A stretch of DNA of 64,000 nt from Prevotella sp. UBA2756 (GTDB lineage Bacteria; Bacteroidota; Bacteroidia; Bacteroidales; Bacteroidaceae). Positions 60,407 to 64,000 of this stretch are shown piece by piece. The notes below the pieces were generated by a model, which worked only from the letters and a program-made list of their open reading frames with translations, was not told where the DNA came from and did no database searches. Within the stretch, counting starts at the first letter, position 1; every line of letters starts with the position of its first letter. The stretch lies in the NCBI GenBank assembly GCA_002353205.1, contig DEJE01000062.1, positions 1 through 64,000 on the forward strand, written 5' to 3'. Both the position numbers and the translations under genes were made by a program.

Positions 60407-60446
60407 AAAAAAGCCGCCCCTACGTTGCGTGTAGGGGCGGCTTTTT
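60407..60446. terminator. Intrinsic terminator, bidirectional
   Basis: AAAAAGCCGCCCCTAC pairs with GTAGGGGCGGCTTTTT over a 7-nt loop, with A and T runs on both sides. It ends the leftward BspA-like transcription unit. Confidence 0.9.
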
Positions 60447-60462
60447 CTTGATTGAACCTTTA

Positions 60463-60714
60463 TTATATTGCTATTTTCTTACCGTTGCAGATATAGATAC
60501 CGGGGGTTGTGGGCTTCTCGGGCAGCCGGGCACCGCCAAGCGTGAACCATTCAGCTGCCTTCTGGTTGCCACAGTTCACTTCTGTCACCTCACTGATGCC
60601 CGTCGTCTCGCTGTTGTTGCCGGCACCGAAGTATTTGGCTTCGAACTCAGCGAAATCTACATTCTCATCTTCGAAGAGGGTCGTGCCCTTGGCCGAAGCT
60701 TTTTGGGGCCTCAC
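60463..60714 (-). pseudogene. Detached C-terminal domain of the BspA-like protein
   Basis: These 83 codons are in the same frame as the BspA-like gene directly upstream, separated only by TGA TAG. They contain 'NVDFAEFEAKYFGAG', a spacer and 'WFTLGGARLPEKPTTPGIYI', the tail that normally closes secreted Prevotella leucine-rich-repeat proteins. A GTG at 60714 could start translation, but without a signal peptide the piece could not be exported by itself. Confidence 0.7.
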
Positions 60715-60717
60715 CTA

Positions 60718-61803
60718 TCATTTGTCTTTCATAGGCGCAGCCTCGCCATCTGGTGCCTCGCCGATGTCCATCACGGCGCCCTGCACGCTGGTGAGGTAGC
60801 CGGGATTGGCCGATCCGCCATCCACATGAGCATACGCGGCATCTGTATGGTCATCATCGTAGGTAGTGCCTTGCTCTCCCTTAATCGCGCTGCAATATGT
60901 GAACATATCAGAAGATGTGACGTTCGTGGTGGACCAACCGCTTCCAACATAAACCGTGGTCAATTTACTGCAACCAGAGAACAAACCGTCCATGCTTGTC
61001 ACGTTGGATGTATCGAAGCTGCTCACGTCAAGGCGTATCAAGTTATCGCAAAAAATGAACATACCCGACATATTTGTCACCTTGGATGTATCAAAGTTGC
61101 TCACGTCAAGACTTGTCAGGCTCTCGCAACCGAGAAACATAGAACTGATGTATGTCACATTGGATGTATCGAAGTTGCTCAAGTCAAGGCTTGTAAGGCT
61201 GTTGCAACCATTGAACATGGAACCCATGCTTGTCACCTCGGAAGTATCGAAGTTGCTCACGTCAAGACTTGTCAGACTGCTGCAGCACAAAAACATTTCA
61301 TCCATGTCTGTCACCTTGCTTGTGTCGAAGCTGCTCACGGTTAGGCTTGTCAGGCTGCTGCAACATTTGAACATACCGAACATGCCTGTCACCTTGGATG
61401 TATCGAAATGGCTCAAGTCGAGGCTTGTCAGGCTACTGCAACCACAGAACATACATTCCATGTTTGTCACATCACTCGTGTTCAGATTATCTATTCCTCC
61501 TATGGACACAATCTTCTTCATTCCATCAAACCAAGAATTGGTGGACGTGGGACGGGCTGACTCGAAGGAAGAATCGAAAAGCACAGACGTGACATTGGCA
61601 TAATTGCCGTCTGCTTGCCATCCAGGAATATTGATACCCGTGTTCAAGTCATAGGTCATACCCGTCCGCGAACTGCGCAGACCATCGTGATAGAACGTCA
61701 ACGTTCCGTTATTATATACGGCATACGACTCATCTGCTGCCATCACTTCCATGCCAGAAGCCATTGCCACGAGCGCCACGATGATTGTAATGATTCTCTT
61801 CAT
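60718..61803 (-). CDS. BspA-like (DUF285) leucine-rich-repeat surface protein, truncated by stops
   Basis: A 361-residue secreted protein with signal peptide ending 'GMEVMA'. Residues about 95-300 hold eight or so 24-residue repeats of the type 'MFxGCSSLTSLDLSxFDTSxVTxM', the DUF285/BspA repeat found in adhesins. The frame ends 'APMKDK' TGA TAG, and the same frame resumes at once with the usual C-terminal tail. The exported product would therefore lack its anchoring or sorting tail. The near-identical repeats could allow copy-number change. Confidence 0.85.
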   Translation of the reverse strand: MKRIITIIVALVAMASGMEVMAADESYAVYNNGTLTFYHDGLRSSRTGMTYDLNTGINIPGWQADGNYANVTSVLFDSSFESARPTSTNSWFDGMKKIVSIGGIDNLNTSDVTNMECMFCGCSSLTSLDLSHFDTSKVTGMFGMFKCCSSLTSLTVSSFDTSKVTDMDEMFLCCSSLTSLDVSNFDTSEVTSMGSMFNGCNSLTSLDLSNFDTSNVTYISSMFLGCESLTSLDVSNFDTSKVTNMSGMFIFCDNLIRLDVSSFDTSNVTSMDGLFSGCSKLTTVYVGSGWSTTNVTSSDMFTYCSAIKGEQGTTYDDDHTDAAYAHVDGGSANPGYLTSVQGAVMDIGEAPDGEAAPMKDK

Positions 61804-61851
61804 CTTGTTATAGTTTTACGGGGTTCATATTAGCGTTGATGATTCTCGCTA

Positions 61852-61859
61852 CAAATTTA
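61852..61859 (-). promoter_or_regulatory. -7 box of the BspA-like gene
   Basis: Minus-strand TAAATTTG, 49 bp before ATG 61803. Confidence 0.5.
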
Positions 61860-62006
61860 CAAATTAAACCGTTAAGACGTAGTATCAGCTATTTAAAGAA
61901 TCTTAAACAGCGCGATTTTTTCTTCTGGGACCCCCTCCAAACCTCCCCGAGGGGAGGAAAAGCCCCTCCCCAACCCTCCCCGAAGGAGAGGGAGAGAGGC
62001 CCTGTT

Positions 62007-62155
62007 CGAGCGAATTTGTAATTCGCTCGTAGTGAGTATAAGCATCTGTGATGCGGGAAGCCCCACGGAGTGACCGCTTCTTTCATACGGTTGGAATCAT
62101 TTAATTCGGATTGCAAATCCTGATACTCAATGCTGGCGAATTTCAAATTCGCCAG
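62007..62155 (-). repeat. REP-like multi-hairpin part of copy 2
   Basis: CGAGCGAATT.GTAATTCGCTCG (62007-62029), stem halves GAGTATAAG (62034-62042) and CTGATACTC (62120-62128), and the perfect CTGGCGAATTT-C-AAATTCGCCAG (62133-62155). Loop sequences differ from copy 1 while stems are kept. Confidence 0.65.
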
Positions 62156-62331
62156 AACGGTGCAGGGGGCTATACTCTCTCCCCCTCGGGGGAGACGGAG
62201 GGGGGTCCCCATCCCTCTCTTTGTCAATTTATTTAACCGGATTTTTTTGCAGGGATTTTTCTTCGTTCTAGAGAGACGAATCGTTCTGAAACGGTAAAAG
62301 AATTGAACAAAATCGTGAAAATTTTCGTTCT

Positions 62332-62441
62332 GATTTTCAAAATGAGCCGTTTTACACTCCGAAATGAGCCGTTTTGCTCTTCAAGATGACGCATTCTGCG
62401 AGGCAAAATGAGCCATTCTGGAGTGTAAAATGCGTCATTTT
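62332..62441 (-). repeat. Five-unit 22-bp array, copy 2
   Basis: Units at 62332, 62354, 62376, 62398 and 62420, all 22 bp. On the minus strand the triplets between ARAAYG and CATTTTG are ACG, GCT, CGT, GCT and GCT, so units 4 and 5 differ from copy 1. Confidence 0.85.
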
Positions 62442-62672
62442 GAAAACCCGGAAAATGTAAAGAAAAGACAAGGTGCTTGTTTTCAGACCGTTACAACTCT
62501 CGCGAGAATCGCTCGGATTCGTCCGTGGGATTTTAATTTCAGAATTTTGCAGCCACAGAGCGTTAAAATGAGAGTTTTGTAAAGGAAATTCAGAGAAGGG
62601 GAAGCCCCACCCCGACCCTCCCCCAAGGGGAGGGGGAGAATGACGGGATTACGAATTACGCAAATGGCACCG

Positions 62673-62695
62673 GCCGTCTGTACAGACAACCGGTG
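62673..62695 (-). terminator. Hairpin after the barrel protein gene
   Basis: GGCACCGG pairs with CCGGTGCC around the palindrome GTCTGTACAGAC, with only a short T stretch after it on the minus strand. A related hairpin with a better T-tract lies at 63795-63826, behind the tandem paralogue. Confidence 0.55.
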
Positions 62696-62749
62696 CCACG
62701 AGTCGTTTTTTTATGGTAATCGTAGGTTTGTTTTTTCTCTGTTGATGTC

Positions 62750-63337
62750 TTAGAACTTGCAGCGCACACCGCCCATGATGATACCCTGCTCACCGAAACC
62801 GAACTCTGCAAAGCCGCAGACTTTGTTGCCCACCTCGATACCCAGGAGCGATGCCTGGAAGTTGAAGAACGTCTGTTTTTCCGTATCGGTTTTGTCGGTG
62901 TCATCTTCCTCAAACTTTACATTTTGCAAAGTGATACCTGCGGCAAGCTTCGAATACAAGCCGAAGTTCTTCTTTTGCAGCCAGTTGAACTTCACTGCAG
63001 GCATGACGGTGATGTAGGTGCTGGTCTTGTCACCATATTCGTGGCCACTGACCCTGGCTTCTTCGTTCGACCTCATGAACGCTCCGATGGCACCCACGCC
63101 GATTACGTTATTGATGCGGTAGAAATATTCGGCCGAGATGGGTCCAAATAACTTCTCGTTATCGAAGGTGGCGGTGCCGAACGATCCGAGGGATGTACCC
63201 ACCTTTGTCCAGGCGTCGAGGATCTGCGATGTTGATCCACCACCATAGGCGATGCTGATTTCGTGTTTCGTGTCCTGAGCGTTTGCACTTACGCAGAGCA
63301 GCATGGCTGCCATCATTGTCATAAAAATCTTTCTCAT
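62750..63337 (-). CDS. Small outer-membrane beta-barrel protein
   Basis: A 195-residue protein with signal peptide ending 'VSANAQ' and alternating barrel strands ('HEISIAYGGGST', 'GPISAEYFYRINNVIGVGAIG', 'TYITVMPAVKFNW'), closing 'FAEFGFGEQGIIMGGVRCKF'. It resembles the small porin-like or OmpX-type barrels of Bacteroidota; function unknown. A closely related gene begins at the right edge of the window. The 3' flanks of both share TGGTAATCGTAGGTTTGTTTT, so the duplication covered the whole transcription unit. Confidence 0.78.
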   Translation of the reverse strand: MRKIFMTMMAAMLLCVSANAQDTKHEISIAYGGGSTSQILDAWTKVGTSLGSFGTATFDNEKLFGPISAEYFYRINNVIGVGAIGAFMRSNEEARVSGHEYGDKTSTYITVMPAVKFNWLQKKNFGLYSKLAAGITLQNVKFEEDDTDKTDTEKQTFFNFQASLLGIEVGNKVCGFAEFGFGEQGIIMGGVRCKF

Positions 63338-63405
63338 TGTTTTTTTCTCCTTTTTTTTGTTATTATTATTTTTACTTTAATTGTCTTTTTTTCTTTTCGA
63401 CAATG

Positions 63406-63435
63406 CAAAGGTATTGCGTTTTTCTGAGGCTGCAA
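63406..63435 (-). promoter_or_regulatory. Promoter of the small barrel protein gene
   Basis: Minus-strand TTG (63435-63433), 19 bp, TACCTTTG (63413-63406). Confidence 0.65.
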
Positions 63436-63530
63436 TGGATTTTTCAGAAAAAAGCAAAAGACGTATCGGACAGCCGACCTGTTTTCGGACAACTGGAGGA
63501 AAGGGGCCTTGAAACTGTCTGAAAGGGGCC

Positions 63531-63647
63531 TTAAAGGGAAGTGTTCAGCAAAAAAAAGGAAGCAAGAGCCCATGCGCCTGCTGCGCAGCTGAACATGGCG
63601 ATAGCAGCCATGGTTACACTCTTCTTGAAAGTAGAAATCTTTTTCAT
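63531..63647 (-). CDS. Small membrane peptide, 38 residues
   Basis: ATG 63647 opens a short frame: 'MKKISTFKKSVTMAAIAMF' followed by 'SCAAGAWALASFFLLNTSL'. A Lys-rich start and one membrane segment are visible. A -7 box TACCTTTG lies at 63701-63694. Size and layout recall the tiny membrane proteins of Bacteroidota, but no family is recognised with certainty. Confidence 0.5.
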   Translation of the reverse strand: MKKISTFKKSVTMAAIAMFSCAAGAWALASFFLLNTSL

Positions 63648-63693
63648 TTTTGAATTTTTTTGGATTGTTACTGATTGAATAATTTTTCTGATG

Positions 63694-63701
63694 CAAAGGT
63701 A
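63694..63701 (-). promoter_or_regulatory. -7 box of the small peptide gene
   Basis: Minus-strand TACCTTTG, 47 bp before ATG 63647. Confidence 0.5.
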
Positions 63702-63794
63702 TGGGGAACGCGAGCTTTTCGAAAAAACAGCGCGACACACCGCTTTTGTCCTTCTGTTCTTCTGTCTACAAAAACCTGTTCTTCTGTCTAAAAA

Positions 63795-63834
63795 CGAAAA
63801 AGGCACCAGCTGCCTTTACAGACAACCGATGCCC
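63795..63834 (-). terminator. Terminator of the right-edge barrel gene
   Basis: On the minus strand GGCATCGGTTGTC pairs with GGCAGCTGGTGCC, followed by TTTTTCGTTTTT (down to about 63786). Confidence 0.65.
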
Positions 63835-63882
63835 CAAGTTTTTTAATGGTAATCGTAGGTTTGTTTTACAGAATCGCAAAGT

Positions 63883-64000
63883 TTAGAACTTGTAGCGTAT
63901 ACCGGCCAGAACGGCACCCTGCTCACCGAAGCCAAGCTCTGCGAATCCACATATTGACTGACCGAATTCCACGCCGAGGGCTGTTGCCTGGAAGTTGAAC
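63883..64000 (-). CDS. Small outer-membrane barrel protein, paralogue, cut by the window edge
   Basis: Only the C-terminal 38 codons are present: 'FNFQATALGVEFGQS' then 'ICGFAELGFGEQGAVLAGIR' and 'YKF', with stop TAA at 63885-63883. It aligns with the C-terminus of the protein at 62750-63337 ('FNFQASLLGIEVGNKV', 'CGFAEFGFGEQGIIMGGVR'). It is a tandem duplicate; the start lies outside the window. Confidence 0.8.
   Translation of the reverse strand, partial: FNFQATALGVEFGQSICGFAELGFGEQGAVLAGIRYKF

Larger units (their letters stand above)
61930..62564 (-). repeat. Composite non-coding repeat element, copy 2 (inverted)
   Basis: Read on the minus strand it follows the same order as 12153-12744: the block with TGCAAAATTCTGAAATTAAA, 22-bp array, the blocks CGATTCGTCTCTCTA and ATTGACAAAGAGAG, GC-rich palindrome with TCTCCCCCGAGGGGGAGA, REP-like hairpins and GC-rich palindromes. 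It differs by many single changes and by an insert within the REP-like part, so the copies are old or under different constraint. A further GC-rich element lies at 62600-62640. No gene is visible in 61860-62749. Confidence 0.8.

Noticed and set aside
60715..60720. Recoding (selenocysteine or read-through) at the TGA in the BspA-like gene
   Set aside because: TGA is followed directly by TAG, and no selenocysteine insertion hairpin is seen.

Overview
The window looks like chromosome from a Bacteroidota bacterium of the order Bacteroidales, most likely Prevotella in the broad sense. The evidence is internal. There are many promoters of the Bacteroidota type (TTTG, 19-20 bp, TAnnTTTG), SusC/SusD and hybrid two-component (HTCS) genes, SecDF as one fused protein, many lipoproteins and outer-membrane barrels, and secreted proteins ending in the 'LYNLNGQ...GIYI.NGRK' type tail common in Prevotella. 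Coding GC is fairly high and intergenic DNA is AT-rich. No rRNA, tRNA or CRISPR array was seen.

Layout. 1-7.6 kb: small AraC-type regulator, an outer-membrane protein, a GH5 endoglucanase, a TonB-receptor-like barrel and an M16 peptidase. 7.6-12 kb: a TPR-type HTCS regulator divergent from a thioredoxin-fold lipoprotein that lacks CxxC, plus a possible small RNA. 12-13.4 kb: a large non-coding region full of repeats. 13.4-29.4 kb: a fructan utilisation locus with SusC, SusD, a DUF4960-type surface binding protein, a GH32 lipoprotein, a barrel protein, a second GH32, an MFS sugar permease, a fructokinase and a BT1754-like HTCS sensor. A 12-bp motif (ATAATCGTTCRT) recurs upstream of SusC, the barrel gene and the second GH32 and is the best operator candidate. 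Together these proteins would bind fructan at the surface, cut it, import the sugars, phosphorylate fructose and sense it.

29.4-34.7 kb: a compact leftward redox/detoxification operon (ferritin, flavin split-barrel protein with a frameshift, winged helix, metallo-beta-lactamase/rubredoxin fusion, cupin-carboxymuconolactone decarboxylase, SMR transporter, Nim-like protein) with a divergent AraC regulator. 34.7-38.1 kb: lipoproteins, another AraC regulator and two gene remnants (PIN toxin, AAA ATPase). 38.2-49.9 kb: housekeeping and mixed genes (secDF, rhomboid, EEP hydrolase, HU, kduI-kduD, M6 protease with a coupled WYL regulator, rnhB). 50-60.2 kb: envelope metal/haem genes (porin, imelysin, di-haem oxidoreductase, cytochrome c synthetase; then a Cys/His-rich protein, TonB receptor and His-rich DUF4625 lipoprotein). 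60.4-64 kb: a BspA-like surface protein broken by two stops, a second copy of the 12-kb repeat element in inverted orientation, and two tandem barrel paralogues, the last cut by the window edge.

The most unusual material is non-coding. A composite repeat of about 0.6 kb occurs twice, inverted, each copy with five 22-bp units that fold into a long palindrome. An unrelated array, also with a 22-bp period, lies behind the HU gene. GC-rich and REP-like palindromes from the same families appear inside reading frames, where they encode a signal peptide, a signalling linker and a loop in a hydrolase. Short 7-8 bp tandem arrays repeatedly start right at stop codons.
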